The notes under the pieces were generated by a model. It saw only the letters and a list, made by a program, of their open reading frames with translations. It was not told the origin of the DNA and ran no database searches. A stretch of 63,982 bases of DNA from Deltaproteobacteria bacterium (GTDB lineage: Bacteria > Desulfobacterota > Syntrophia > Syntrophales > UBA5619). Made by a program: the position numbers and the translations under genes. The stretch is from contig JAJFTY010000077.1 of NCBI GenBank assembly GCA_021372695.1, positions 1-63,982 on the forward strand, written 5' to 3'. This document shows positions 53,901 to 63,401 of the stretch, one piece after another. The first letter of the stretch is position 1. Every line of letters starts with the position of its first letter.

Positions 53901-54587
53901 TCATGGATGGACAGCGGCCTTCTTCTGGAGCGCCACGAGGGCGTCGACCGCTACCGGAGAACCGTCGGGGCGGATCTTGATCGGATTCATGTCGATCTCC
54001 CGGACGTTGCCGCACTCGCAGCCGATCTTCCCCAACGCCACGATGATCCGGGCCAGGGCTGCCCGATCTACGGCCGGCTGCCCGCGGAAAGGCTTCAGGA
54101 CTTTGGCCATCCGGATGTCGTCCTGCATCGCCAGGGCTTCCGCCTGGGTGACGGGGGCGACGCGGAACACCACATCGTCGATCAGTTCGGTGAAAATGCC
54201 GCCCAGACCGAACATCACGCAGGGGCCGAACTGAGCATCCCGGGTCAGGCCGCAGACCAGTTCCCGATCCCCCTTGACCATCTCCTGGACCAGGAGGGAT
54301 TCGCAGCCGGGAATGGCGAGGAGGCGACGGGCTTCCTCTCGGACCTCACGCTCCGACTTCAGGTTCAGCGCAATGGCCCCCAGTTCTGTCTTGTGCTGGA
54401 GCCTTTCCCCGGCCGCTTTCAGAACCACCGGGTAGCCGATCTCTCCGGCCGCCTTAACGGCCCCGTCCCCATCGGGCACCAGGGTTTCCCGGCTGACCGG
54501 CACTCCGAAATCCGCCAGAAAACATTTGGCCTCATGCTCGTTCAGCGCCGACTTTCCCGCTTCGACCGCTTTTTCAATCAAATTCAT
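53901..54587 (-). CDS. ADP-forming acyl-CoA synthetase, ATP-grasp (beta) subunit
   Basis: 228 residues: NEHEAKCFLADFGVPVSRE at the N-terminus, YPVVLKAAGERLQHKTELGA for ATP binding, LVQEMVKGDRELVCGLTRD, and EIDMNPIKIRPDGSPVAVDA at the end, where Asp/Asn hold Mg. Start ATG 54587 gives a 9-bp gap from GGGGAG; ATG 54596 sits on top of that site. It lies 40 bp before the alpha gene in the same direction. Confidence 0.9.
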   Translation of the reverse strand: MNLIEKAVEAGKSALNEHEAKCFLADFGVPVSRETLVPDGDGAVKAAGEIGYPVVLKAAGERLQHKTELGAIALNLKSEREVREEARRLLAIPGCESLLVQEMVKGDRELVCGLTRDAQFGPCVMFGLGGIFTELIDDVVFRVAPVTQAEALAMQDDIRMAKVLKPFRGQPAVDRAALARIIVALGKIGCECGNVREIDMNPIKIRPDGSPVAVDALVALQKKAAVHP

Positions 54588-54688
54588 CGGAGACATCTCC
54601 CCTTTCTTCGATACTTCGTTTTTCGAATTCAAGCCGTTTCTTACACGCTTTCCATCGCGGTTCCGGAATTCGTCGCTGCAATCCTTAT

Positions 54689-55864
54689 TCAGATGGCGCC
54701 GCTTTCCGCCATCCGGGTGATCTCGTCAGGACTGAACCCCAGACCCGTCAGAATTTCCTGATTGTTGGCGCCGAGCAACGGTGCCGGGCGGTACTCCAGC
54801 GTGGTCTCGGACATCACAATGGGATTCCCCAGGACCTTCAGCCTGCCGGCTTTGGGGTGATCCACCTCGAGGACCATCCCGTTTCCGATCAGAACCGGGT
54901 CATTGAATACTTCCTTGATGGTGCGGATCCGGCCGTTGGGAATACTGGCCTTCGTGAGCAGCTCGCGCCATTCCGCCGTGGTCTTCGTTCTGATCACGGG
55001 CTCCAGGATCTCGTTGAGCTGATCCCGGTTGGCAACCCGGTCCTTGTTCGTCAGAAAACGGGGATCGTCCTTCAGATGGCCAAGCCCCAGAACATCGCAG
55101 AAGGTCAGCCACAACCCGTTGTTCCCGCAGGCGATGTTGATGTATCCGTCGGCCGTGTCGAAAAGCCGATAAGGCGCCCAGCTCGGGTGCGCGTTCCCCA
55201 ACCGCCGGGAATCCTCGCCGGCCCCCACATACTTGCTGCCCGGCAACGGGAGCAGCGAAACCATGGCATTCATCATGCTGATGTCGATGTACTGTCCCCG
55301 GCCGGTACTCATCCTCTGGATCAGCGCGTAGAGGACCCCCTGCACGGCATAAAGGGCACTGACCAGGTCGCTGATGGGTACCGCAAGCTTCATGGGTTGG
55401 CCCTTCGGCTCCCCGGTAATGGACATGAATCCGCATTCCCCCTGCACAATCGGGTCATAGGCTCCCGTTTTGTCCTTGTGGCCGTATCCGGAAATGGAGC
55501 AATAAATGATCCGGGGATTCCTGGCCGAAAGGGCCTCGTAGCTGAACCCCAGCTTGTCGGCCACGCCCGGTCGGAAATTTTCGATGAATACGTCCGCCTG
55601 ATCGACGAGACGCCAGAGCACGTCCTTTCCTTCCGGGCTTTTGAGGTCCAGGGTGATGCTCTTCTTGTTGCAGTTCATCTCGATGAACCAGACGCTTTCA
55701 CCGTTGATAAACGGCGGGGTCGTCCGGGTATCATCTCCTTTGCCGGGGGCCTCGACCTTGATGACTTCGGCGCCCATCTGAGCCAAATTCAGCGTACAGG
55801 TCGGTCCGGCCACGACCCGGGTCAGATCGATCACCTTGATTCCTTTCAATGGCAGCATATGCAT
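54689..55864 (-). CDS. Family III CoA-transferase (CaiB/BaiF)
   Basis: 391 residues. KGIKVIDLTRVVAGPTCT and LAQMGAEVIKVEAPGKGDDT open the protein as in all family III members. The region SGYGHKDKTGAYDPIVQGE includes the likely catalytic Asp. ISDLVSALYAVQGVLYALI and DGYINIACGNNGLW are conserved later. It moves CoA between acids, so it would activate the imported acid. Starts considered: ATG 55864 with AAGG 5 bp upstream, ATG 55858 and ATG 55885. A much longer frame running into gntR is not credible. It follows gntR by about 116 bp. Confidence 0.92.
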   Translation of the reverse strand: MHMLPLKGIKVIDLTRVVAGPTCTLNLAQMGAEVIKVEAPGKGDDTRTTPPFINGESVWFIEMNCNKKSITLDLKSPEGKDVLWRLVDQADVFIENFRPGVADKLGFSYEALSARNPRIIYCSISGYGHKDKTGAYDPIVQGECGFMSITGEPKGQPMKLAVPISDLVSALYAVQGVLYALIQRMSTGRGQYIDISMMNAMVSLLPLPGSKYVGAGEDSRRLGNAHPSWAPYRLFDTADGYINIACGNNGLWLTFCDVLGLGHLKDDPRFLTNKDRVANRDQLNEILEPVIRTKTTAEWRELLTKASIPNGRIRTIKEVFNDPVLIGNGMVLEVDHPKAGRLKVLGNPIVMSETTLEYRPAPLLGANNQEILTGLGFSPDEITRMAESGAI

Positions 55865-55980
55865 CCGATCCTTCTTGCTTTTCATCTTTCCCATCCCACG
55901 GTCATCATCGCCTATCCTCCCTGCGGCAATACTTTCCTGCCGCAAAGCCTTCATACCCATTCCCGTTAAGTCGGATTTCA

Positions 55981-56664
55981 TCAGGTTACCTCCCCATTGG
56001 TCTGGAGCGCATCCTCCATGGACTGGCGGATATGGATCCGCATCACCCGTTCGCATATGTCCGGGTCCTTCAGTTTCAAGGCCTGAATGATCATCCTGTG
56101 GCCCTCGATGGTCCTGCGGGCTGCGTCGGGGTACTGAAGCGTTTCTTTTCGATAACGGAGAACGTATTTCCGCATGTTGACGATCAGAGTGTGGAAGCGG
56201 CGCCTGTCCGCAACCATATCGTGCAGGGTGTCGTGGAACTGGGTGTTCCAATGGAAGACCTCGTTGACCTTCTTCCGGTTCAGGGCGTCGACAGACTTCT
56301 CGACCATCTCCTGGAGGGCCTTGATCTTTTCATCGGTGACCCGTCCGCAGATGAGCCTCAAGGTGTACCCCTCAAGAACCGTCCGGAGGTCGAACAGGTC
56401 CGCGACCTCCTCCGGGGACCCTTGGGGGATGCAGAATCCTCTGGTCTCCAGGGGTTCGATCAGGCCGTCCTGCTCGAGCTTGTGGAGGGCTTCCCGGACC
56501 GGGGTCCGGCTCACCCCCAGCTCCTCGGCCAGATGCTCCTCTGCGAGACGTTCGCCGGGCTTGAACCGGCCGGACAGGATGACGGATTTCAGGTACTCAT
56601 AGGTCCTCTCCCGGACGGAAGGCACGTTTTTCCTGGATTTGTCGGTGGAGCCGTTATTCATCAT
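55981..56664 (-). CDS. GntR-family transcriptional regulator (FadR/FCD subgroup)
   Basis: 227 residues. The winged helix-turn-helix is at about 18-75 (GERLAEEHLAEELGVSRTP, VREALHKLEQDGLI). The FCD ligand domain follows, with FDLRTVLEGYTLRLI, and the metal or acid-binding His residues in NTQFHDTLHDM and GHRMIIQAL. Such proteins usually sense organic acids and repress nearby genes. Two near-palindromes ATTGTATCCAAT, one touching its start codon and one farther upstream, are likely self-binding sites. Start is ATG 56664 (or 56661). Confidence 0.92.
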   Translation of the reverse strand: MMNNGSTDKSRKNVPSVRERTYEYLKSVILSGRFKPGERLAEEHLAEELGVSRTPVREALHKLEQDGLIEPLETRGFCIPQGSPEEVADLFDLRTVLEGYTLRLICGRVTDEKIKALQEMVEKSVDALNRKKVNEVFHWNTQFHDTLHDMVADRRRFHTLIVNMRKYVLRYRKETLQYPDAARRTIEGHRMIIQALKLKDPDICERVMRIHIRQSMEDALQTNGEVT

Positions 56665-56674
56665 TGTATCCAAT
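56663..56674. promoter_or_regulatory. Putative GntR operator 1 (start-codon proximal)
   Basis: ATTGTATCCAAT, a palindrome with one mismatched pair, abuts the gntR start. The same 12 bases in the opposite orientation occur at 56838. Confidence 0.6.
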
Positions 56675-57098
56675 CCGGAAAGGTCATCTCCAGAAACGAC
56701 ACCTTTCTATTATACCTCCCGGCACTTGTCAAGAAGTATTATTATTAATAAGTGTACGTATTTTATTACTTTTTAAAATATTTCTCATTTGTCCCCTCAC
56801 ACGATGTCAAGACGCCCTCATGCCTCTTTATGCTAAAATTGGATACAATAATACCCTTGTGTCCCCGCAGTTCTTGTGCTAAAGGGTCGGAAACGATGGC
56901 AATACAATCACCTTCCTGATCCTCTTCAGGAGGGGTCGTTGCGCTGTTCGAACGGCCGGCAAAGATCGCCCCGACGGACAGCCGCCCGGCGCTTTCGGAT
57001 GCCTGCCCGCGTCCATTTGTGGCGCGGGAAAGATGGACAACGAACCGGAGGGCCGCGGATCCTGCGGCCGCCAAACCGTGCAATCAAGGAGGATAATC
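56675..57098. other. gntR-ilvD divergent intergenic region
   Basis: 425 bp with a markedly AT-rich core (about 56705-56865) unlike the rest of the window. On the minus strand a TATAAT box lies at 56714-56709, with TTGACA starting 12 bp before it, which is too near for a standard pair; other minus-strand TTGACA at 56810-56805 lacks a good partner. ilvD promoter elements are not clear. No gene is supported. Confidence 0.45.
56838..56849. promoter_or_regulatory. Putative GntR operator 2 (distal)
   Basis: ATTGGATACAAT is the exact reverse complement of operator 1 and lies 163 bp from it, between gntR and ilvD, where it could influence both promoters. Confidence 0.6.
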
Positions 57099-58754
57099 AT
57101 GCGTTCCGACACGATGAAAAAAGGGCTGGAAAGGGCGCCGCATCGCTCCCTGTTCAAGGCGCTGGGGCTGACGGACCGGGAAATCGAACAGCCGATGATC
57201 GGCATCGCCAACTCGGCAAACGAAGTCATCCCCGGCCATCTTCATCTGCATCAGATCTCGGAGGCGGTCAAGGCGGGTGTCCGGATGGCCGGCGGAACGC
57301 CGCTCGAGTTCTTCACGATCGGGGTCTGCGACGGAATCGTCATGGGCCACGAGGGGATGAAGTACTCTCTCAGTTCCCGTGAACTGATCGCAGATTCTGT
57401 CGAATCGATGGGCATGGCTTACCCCTTCGACGGCCTCGTGCTCATCCCCAACTGCGACAAGATCATCCCCGGGATGCTGATGGCCGCCGCGCGGCTGAAC
57501 ATCCCGACCATAGTCATCAGCGGCGGCCCGATGCTCTCGGGCGATTTCGAGGGGAAGAAGACCGACCTGATCAAGGTCTTCGAATACGTGGGTAAGGCCA
57601 GGGTCGGAACGATGACCATGGAGGAGCTCCGGGAGGCGGAAGGGTGCGCCTGTCCGGGCGTCGGCTCCTGCGCCGGGATGTTCACGGCCAACTCGATGAA
57701 CTGCCTGACCGAGGCGCTCGGCATGGGGCTTCCCGGAAACGGCACGATCCCCGCCGTGTGGGCGGAGAGGATCCGCCTGGCCAAGGAGGCGGGAATGAAG
57801 GTCATGGAGCTGGTCGAAAAGGATCTGAAACCGTCCGACATCCTGACGCCTGCGGCCTTTGAAAACGCCCTCCGCGTCGATCTGGCCTTCGGCGGTTCGA
57901 CCAACACCTCGCTCCACCTGCCGGCGATCGCCTCCGAAATGGGCGTTCCGCTCAACCTCCAGACCTTCAACGCTTTCAGCGATAAGACCCCCCATCTCTG
58001 CTTCATGGCGCCGGGCGGCCCCCACGACCTCCACCAGCTCCATCTGGCCGGAGGCATCCCCGCGCTGATGCAGGAGCTCTCCCGCGGCGGCATGATCCAC
58101 GAGAAAGCCATAACCGTTACGGGGAAAGCCGTCGGAGAGAACCTGACAGGCAAGAAAATCCTGGACCCGGAGATCATCCACTCCCTGGAGAAGCCCTACC
58201 ACGCGACGGGAGGCCTCGCCGTACTGTTCGGGAACCTCGCCCCGGAGGGGGCCGTGGTCAAGAGCTCCGCGGTGGACGATGCGATGCTCAGGCACACCGG
58301 CCCGGCCCGCGTCTTCGATGCGGAGGAGCCGGCCATGAAGGCAATCATGGATGGAAAAATCAACAAGGGGGACGTCGTGGTCATCCGCTATGAGGGTCCG
58401 AAGGGCGGGCCGGGGATGCGCGAGATGCTTTCGCCGACTTCTGCCATCGTCGGGATCGGCCGTGACCGGGATGTCGCACTCCTCACCGACGGCCGCTTCT
58501 CCGGCGGAAGCCGCGGCGCGGCCATCGGCCACATCTCACCCGAGGCGGCCGAGGGGGGGCCCATCGCCGCGGTGCAGGAGGGAGACCGGATCGAGATCGA
58601 CATCCCCGGAAAGCGGCTGAACCTGCTCGTTTCCGATGAGGAGCTGAAAGCGCGACTTGCCCAATGGAAGCCGATGAAGCGGGAGCTGAAGGGGTATCTG
58701 AAGCGCTATGCGCGCCTGGTCCGGGGCGGACATACGGGCGCCACGTTCGAATAG
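57099..58754 (+). CDS. ilvD: Dihydroxy-acid dehydratase (IlvD/Edd family)
   Basis: 551-residue Fe-S dehydratase. Cluster Cys occur in NCDKIIPGM and in [18 protein letters not shown]; the C-terminal [17 protein letters not shown] and [16 protein letters not shown] are present with the catalytic Ser region. In valine and isoleucine synthesis it dehydrates dihydroxy acids to 2-oxoacids. ATG 57099 follows AAGGAGG. It is divergent from a catabolic operon and shares its operator region, so a sugar-acid or other hydroxy-acid dehydratase role is an alternative; sequence alone looks like true IlvD. Terminator follows. Confidence 0.93.
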   Translation: MRSDTMKKGLERAPHRSLFKALGLTDREIEQPMIGIANSANEVIPGHLHLHQISEAVKAGVRMAGGTPLEFFTIGVCDGIVMGHEGMKYSLSSRELIADSVESMGMAYPFDGLVLIPNCDKIIPGMLMAAARLNIPTIVISGGPMLSGDFEGKKTDLIKVFEYVGKARVGTMTMEELREAEGCACPGVGSCAGMFTANSMNCLTEALGMGLPGNGTIPAVWAERIRLAKEAGMKVMELVEKDLKPSDILTPAAFENALRVDLAFGGSTNTSLHLPAIASEMGVPLNLQTFNAFSDKTPHLCFMAPGGPHDLHQLHLAGGIPALMQELSRGGMIHEKAITVTGKAVGENLTGKKILDPEIIHSLEKPYHATGGLAVLFGNLAPEGAVVKSSAVDDAMLRHTGPARVFDAEEPAMKAIMDGKINKGDVVVIRYEGPKGGPGMREMLSPTSAIVGIGRDRDVALLTDGRFSGGSRGAAIGHISPEAAEGGPIAAVQEGDRIEIDIPGKRLNLLVSDEELKARLAQWKPMKRELKGYLKRYARLVRGGHTGATFE

Positions 58755-58795
58755 GCTTGCGGCTGTACCCGGCTGGGGCAGCCTCTGCAGGAATA

Positions 58796-58829
58796 AAGAG
58801 GGCAACCCGCATGGGTTGCCCTCTTCTTT
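58796..58829 (+). terminator. Terminator after ilvD
   Basis: AAGAGGGCAACCC pairs perfectly with GGGTTGCCCTCTT around a 4-base loop, followed by CTTTAT, 41 bp past the stop. Confidence 0.88.
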
Positions 58830-58923
58830 ATGATCCCGAACGAAGACTATTTCGCCAGGCAGCAGGCGGTTTATCTTCCTTTTCCCGATCCGGTTCGCTT
58901 GTAAGGATTAACTCACAAATCAT

Positions 58924-58952
58924 TTGCAGAATGTCAAAGGTTCTGCTATGCA
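58924..58952 (+). promoter_or_regulatory. Possible promoter for the winged-helix gene
   Basis: TTGCAG (58924-58929), a 17-bp spacer and TATGCA (58947-58952), 88 bp before the start. Confidence 0.4.
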
Positions 58953-59040
58953 AAGCCACGCGCAATTCAATTCATGAAAATATTTTCGTGCGTTCAACAC
59001 CGCAATTGGGCGGTTTGTCGGGCAAAAGATGGAGTGTCCC

Positions 59041-59391
59041 ATGGCCAATGCAGACCTTCAAGAACTCGGGCGACCCGAGAGGAATGAAAAACCATGGACC
59101 TTTATCACGAATCACGCGGCCGTCCTCTCGCTGCTCGCCAAGCAACCGCGAATCACAGCACGGCAGATTTCTCAGGAAGTGGGCATCACGGAGCGCAGCG
59201 TCCGGCTGATCATCAGCGATCTGGAGAAGAGCGGCTATATCGTCAAGACACGCGAGGGGAGAGGTGCCCGATACCTGGTCGATCCCACGCGCTCCCTGCG
59301 CCACAGGACGCACCAAGACGTGGCTGTGGGCCATCTGATATCGATCCTGAGCGCGAAAGACCGAGCGACTCCGAAAAATCCAGTACCTTGA
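59041..59391 (+). CDS. Winged helix-turn-helix regulator (MarR/ArsR-like)
   Basis: 116-residue DNA-binding protein. NHAAVLSLLAKQPRITARQISQEVG, quoted in part as ITARQISQEVGITERSVRLI, is a clear helix-turn-helix, and IVKTREGRGARYLVDP is the wing. The short, basic C-terminus (RHRTHQDVAVGHLI) has no ligand domain. ATG 59041 has GGAG 7 bp upstream; an ATG at 59029 would add four residues. It converges on the penicillin acylase gene; target genes unknown. Confidence 0.82.
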   Translation: MANADLQELGRPERNEKPWTFITNHAAVLSLLAKQPRITARQISQEVGITERSVRLIISDLEKSGYIVKTREGRGARYLVDPTRSLRHRTHQDVAVGHLISILSAKDRATPKNPVP

Positions 59392-59499
59392 TTCTTTTGT
59401 CGTTGGCCAGCCGAAGATTCGGCGAGACAAACGCGGGAATGATATCGGCAACATGGCGCCCATCGACCGCCGATGCCCATCCGAAATGGAACCCGCCGG

Positions 59500-61896
59500 T
59501 CAGCGGGGAACGAGCATCTGCTCCGTTTTTGCGTGCTTTGCGATCTCCCGGTCGCTGAACCACCAGTAACGCTTTTCACCGTTCATGAACGGTTCGACCT
59601 GATCGCGGAAGTGGTGGGTAAATTGCCGCCCCGAGACGCCGCCCGGCAGAACCGCAACGACTTTGTCGCGGTCGCCGAGATCGGCAACCATCCTGAGCGA
59701 CGCCGACATTTTGACCGCAAACGGCCGGCTGGGATCGTACTTCGCGCGGTAGAGCGTCTCCTGCGAACCATCCATCGGATGGGACCCGCCTCCCAGAAAG
59801 GCGCTTCCCGCCCCTTCCCGACGCAGCGGCGAGACGAATGTGATCCGGTGATGACTCCCCCACTGCCATGTTGCCGGATCCCCCTCGCCGGCCTCCTTCG
59901 CCTCCGCCAAGACAAGGAGGGCGGCGCGGTGGAGAAGGTCGTCAGGCCCCTCCTTTACCGGCGTCCCCTGATCGTCGAACCAGGGCGATTCCCCGGCCAG
60001 CAGAAGCGCCTGGAGTCGTTCCTCCCAGAAATACCAGTTGTCGAGCATGGCCGTGGTCAGTTCCTCCCCCAGTTCGTCCCGGAAGACCTCCCGCGCAAAA
60101 CGTTCGTAAACCCGGTGGAAAACGAGAGGCGCCGCCTGGTCGGCCCGGTCGCGGAGGTCCCATGGTTCGAGGAGTTTTCCCAGAACCTCGACGTCCGGAT
60201 GGTTGAGCAGCGCCTTCGCCATGACGGGAGCGAGCCGGCGGGCCATCAGATTCATGTCATCCCGCTGGAGCGCCCAGTGGTCGTCAACCGTTTTCGGCCC
60301 GGGCCGGTCCAGCACCTCGGCCAGGCGGCGATAACGGTAAGAGGGAGAAGCATGCGAAGTATAGTAATAGGGATAACTGGCGCCCACCGTAAGCTGGTTG
60401 CAGGTTCCGATCCAGCCCCGCGGAGGATCGATGCTGCCAGGCATTTTTTCATAGGGGATCAACCCCGTCCAGTTGTCCTGCCCGTCCGTCACCACAAAGG
60501 GAACGGTTCCATCGCCGCGGGAGCGGATGGGGAGCCGTCCCGAGGTCTGCCAGCCAATCCCTCCGTCTACGTCGGCAAAGACGAAGTTCAGCATGATCGT
60601 AGTGACCTCCCCGACCGCGCCGCGCATGTCACTGACCGACTTTGCCGTCCTGATCCGGTCCAGGCCGAGGGAGGGGGTCATCGACTCGAAGGGCGACCAG
60701 CGCAGCGTCATCACCCGGCGGCTCTTCAGAGGGGGAAGGATGTCGGTGATCACCGGACCCCGCCGGGTCAGGCGGATCGTCACCCCTTCCTCCCGGAAAC
60801 CGCCGGGCGCTTTGCCATCCCGGATCCGCAGCGTCTCCCGGATGATCCCGAAGGGGATTGATCTGCGCCCCTCGAGATACCGGCCGGGGTTGGCCGGATC
60901 CACGGTCTCCACGTACAGGTCCTGGGCATCGCCGTAGGAATTGGTCACCCCGACGGCGATCCTCTCCGTCCTTCCGATGACCATCCCGGGAAGGCCCGGC
61001 ACGGTCACCCCGACCGCCCTTCCCTGCGGCGTGATCAGCCCCGTCGGGTACCAGGGGCCGGGGAGAATCCGTGCGTCGAGATGCGGGTCATTGGCGAGAA
61101 TCGGCTTCCCGCCCGCGGAGAGGCGACCGGAGGTGACCCAGTTGTTGCTCCCGATGCGTAGCGCTCCTTCGGTTTCCTTGAGGAGTGCCAAAAGAGCGCC
61201 ATCGCCCACAAGATCTCCGCGGCGGGCGGTCTCCCGATCCATCCTCGGCATCGCTGTGGGACTCGGCTCATCGGGGTTGACGGTCACAGGGAAGATCTCC
61301 CGTGCCCTTGCCTCGCCCACCTTGTCGACCAACATCTGGGCGACGACCTCCGTTTCCAGGTTCCCTGCGGAATTCCACCCCATGTAATAGAGGATGGCCA
61401 GGGAGTCCGCGACGGTCCAGGGCTCTGGCCTGATCCCGGCCAGCCGGAATTCGACGGGCAGATCCCTGCCGTCCGCAATGAAGGCGTTCACGCCGCCGAT
61501 ATAATTTTGGAAGAGACTTCTCGTCCGTTCGTCGAGGATTTTTTCGTGCCGCTTGGCATGGTGAAGGAAACCGATGGTCCGCATCAGGGTGTCGCTCCTT
61601 CGTCCCTTGTCGCCGACCAGTTCCGAGATCCGGCCCGTCGCGAAGAGCCGCGTGAGCTGCATCGAAAAGAGGCGATCCTGGGCCGTGACGAAACCCTGCG
61701 CCCGGGCAAGGTCCTCCTCGTCCGCGGCGCGTATGTAGGCCATCCCATTTTCGTCCCGGACAACCTTCACCTCGCTCTTCAGGCCCGGGAGGGTCAGGCG
61801 ACCGCCGCTCTCAAAATCGTTCAGGCGGGGGAGGAACCAAACGACTGCCAGGGCCACGACGAAAACCACCGCTGCAATCCATTTAAGCCATCTCAT
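59500..61896 (-). CDS. Penicillin acylase family (Ntn-hydrolase) protein
   Basis: 798 residues. Signal or anchor helix at residues 5-23 (WIAAVVFVVALAVVWFL) exports it. The alpha part contains GMAYIRAADEEDLARAQGFV and QDRLFSMQLTRL. The chain is expected to cut itself at G-SNNWVTSG, giving Ser near residue 250 as the new N-terminal nucleophile. AYDPHLDAR-like NDPHLDARILPGPWY and the later GIGWQTSGRLP fit the family. Substrates range from beta-lactams to acyl-homoserine lactones and peptides; unassigned here. ATG 61896 has GGAGGGAG. It stands alone. Confidence 0.92.
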   Translation of the reverse strand: MRWLKWIAAVVFVVALAVVWFLPRLNDFESGGRLTLPGLKSEVKVVRDENGMAYIRAADEEDLARAQGFVTAQDRLFSMQLTRLFATGRISELVGDKGRRSDTLMRTIGFLHHAKRHEKILDERTRSLFQNYIGGVNAFIADGRDLPVEFRLAGIRPEPWTVADSLAILYYMGWNSAGNLETEVVAQMLVDKVGEARAREIFPVTVNPDEPSPTAMPRMDRETARRGDLVGDGALLALLKETEGALRIGSNNWVTSGRLSAGGKPILANDPHLDARILPGPWYPTGLITPQGRAVGVTVPGLPGMVIGRTERIAVGVTNSYGDAQDLYVETVDPANPGRYLEGRRSIPFGIIRETLRIRDGKAPGGFREEGVTIRLTRRGPVITDILPPLKSRRVMTLRWSPFESMTPSLGLDRIRTAKSVSDMRGAVGEVTTIMLNFVFADVDGGIGWQTSGRLPIRSRGDGTVPFVVTDGQDNWTGLIPYEKMPGSIDPPRGWIGTCNQLTVGASYPYYYTSHASPSYRYRRLAEVLDRPGPKTVDDHWALQRDDMNLMARRLAPVMAKALLNHPDVEVLGKLLEPWDLRDRADQAAPLVFHRVYERFAREVFRDELGEELTTAMLDNWYFWEERLQALLLAGESPWFDDQGTPVKEGPDDLLHRAALLVLAEAKEAGEGDPATWQWGSHHRITFVSPLRREGAGSAFLGGGSHPMDGSQETLYRAKYDPSRPFAVKMSASLRMVADLGDRDKVVAVLPGGVSGRQFTHHFRDQVEPFMNGEKRYWWFSDREIAKHAKTEQMLVPR

Positions 61897-62252
61897 CGTC
61901 TCCCTCCGTTGCCCAAATCGTGCTCCGACGATCATGGTCATTTCCAGGCAGAGGACGCCGTTCGAACCGATATCCCAGTCAGAGCATTCCCGTCAGGCGA
62001 TTGAATCTTCCGGACCTGAATCGCGGCCCGGATCGTCCATTCTGTCAGCCATATTCCGATTTTCGCTTTACTCTCCCTTATCAGGAAACAGGGTACCCTT
62101 TCAAGAACGATCCCTTCGTTTCGGCAGGAGCTGGCTCGCCTGCGGTCGTCCGTTTCTTGACCGGAGCGCAACCCGCGAGTCCCGTCCCGGAGGCGGGACC
62201 TTCACCCCAACCAGTCGCCAGAGCATTGCGGTCGTTCATCCGTCGTTTTTCT

Positions 62253-62280
62253 TGACACCGACGGCCGGCCCCCCTATAGT
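62253..62280 (+). promoter_or_regulatory. Promoter for the DUF5701-like gene
   Basis: TTGACA (62253-62258), a 16-bp spacer and TATAGT (62275-62280), the same -10 box as at 16088 and 23680. The rest of 61897-62408 shows no supported gene. Confidence 0.6.
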
Positions 62281-62408
62281 TGCTGCGCAGGATTCATTTG
62301 ACAACCATTCGGCGAATTCATTATATGGAGTTCAAGAATATAAACGTGGTGATCGATGTCACGGCAGCAGAAACCTTGACCAGCAGACCCGGCACGGGGA
62401 GGGAAGCC

Positions 62409-63179
62409 ATGGCGGACGGAATCGAGAGCAGGGATGTAAAGCAAGGCGTCGTCGGCAAGATCGTTTCGGCATTCGAAGGTGTGCCTCCGCAAAAAGACAT
62501 CATGGTTTTCGCCGATGAGGTTTTTGCGGAAGCGAAGGTTCGTCTGGAAGAGATGGCCAAGACAGCAAAGGCAGCCTACTATGAGGATGTTTTCGAGCAA
62601 AGGGTCGAGAAATTGAGGACGCTGGGCTGTCCCGCATTCATTATCAACAAGCTGAAAGCGAAGAAAGACGAGGTCGTTTCAAAGGCATGCGCCCTCAACA
62701 TACCGGATGGCCGGGACTCGTTGATCCCCGTGATCTCGAGCCAATACCTGACGATCTATTCGCAGCTTGAGATGATCAATTTCAATAAGATCTCAGGTGA
62801 AACGACTCTGGAATCATCCCGCATCATGAATGTGCTGAAGAAGGGACTTTCGCAAAACGAGGGCAAGATCTTCGACGGTGTCTATTTCATGCTGGACATC
62901 GACGAGGGGACCAACACGGAGAAGATGACCTGCGCGGAGGCGGACGAAAGAATCAGGGCGAAAAACCGTTTTCCTCTCACCCTGGAAGAGGTCATCGCCC
63001 TGATGCTGCAGCAAATGGAACCGCCTGCATACAATATGATGGCGGGCGGCTCCCGCTACGAGCAGAACGACCGGGTCCCGTTCTTCACGATGGAAGACAA
63101 CAAGCCCTGGTTGAAAATCTGTTTTTACAATACCATCCATCCGAATTCCGTAACACCGTCCTGTGGGGCGCGCGTTTGA
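62409..63179 (+). CDS. Uncharacterised protein resembling DUF5701
   Basis: 256 residues, cytosolic, no membrane helix. An N-terminal helical part (KVRLEEMAKTAKAAYYED, FEQRVEKLRTLGCPAFI) is followed by a C-terminal domain with YFMLDIDEGTNTEKM, AKNRFPLTLEEVIALML and a late GGSRYEQNDRVPFF ... NTIHPNSVTPSCGARV. From memory this order (LDVDTG, PLTVEEG, GSR, final SCGARV) is that of DUF5701, a family with no known function; I could not check it. ATG 62409 is preceded by GGGGAGGG; an upstream ATG at 62325 is possible but lacks a ribosome site. Confidence 0.7.
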   Translation: MADGIESRDVKQGVVGKIVSAFEGVPPQKDIMVFADEVFAEAKVRLEEMAKTAKAAYYEDVFEQRVEKLRTLGCPAFIINKLKAKKDEVVSKACALNIPDGRDSLIPVISSQYLTIYSQLEMINFNKISGETTLESSRIMNVLKKGLSQNEGKIFDGVYFMLDIDEGTNTEKMTCAEADERIRAKNRFPLTLEEVIALMLQQMEPPAYNMMAGGSRYEQNDRVPFFTMEDNKPWLKICFYNTIHPNSVTPSCGARV

Positions 63180-63401
63180 TGGCGTAACGACCCGCCGCTT
63201 GATCCCAACCCGAGATGACGGTAGATCCATACAACGTGAAAACAGCGGCTTCGTCGGCTCGAACGCAGAAAGAATAGAGGACTCGAACTTGCGCTCTCCG
63301 CAAGCAGAGTTATATTACATCCGGGTCCGGGACAGGAGATCGCTCATCCTTCCCGGTATCCTGATCACTCCAGCTCAAAACAGAAAGACGTCTTATTTTC
63401 T

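Noticed and set aside
56801..56810. TTGACA on the minus strand as the gntR -35 box
   Set aside because: No acceptable -10 box lies 15-19 bp away; the nearest TATTTT is 24 bp off.
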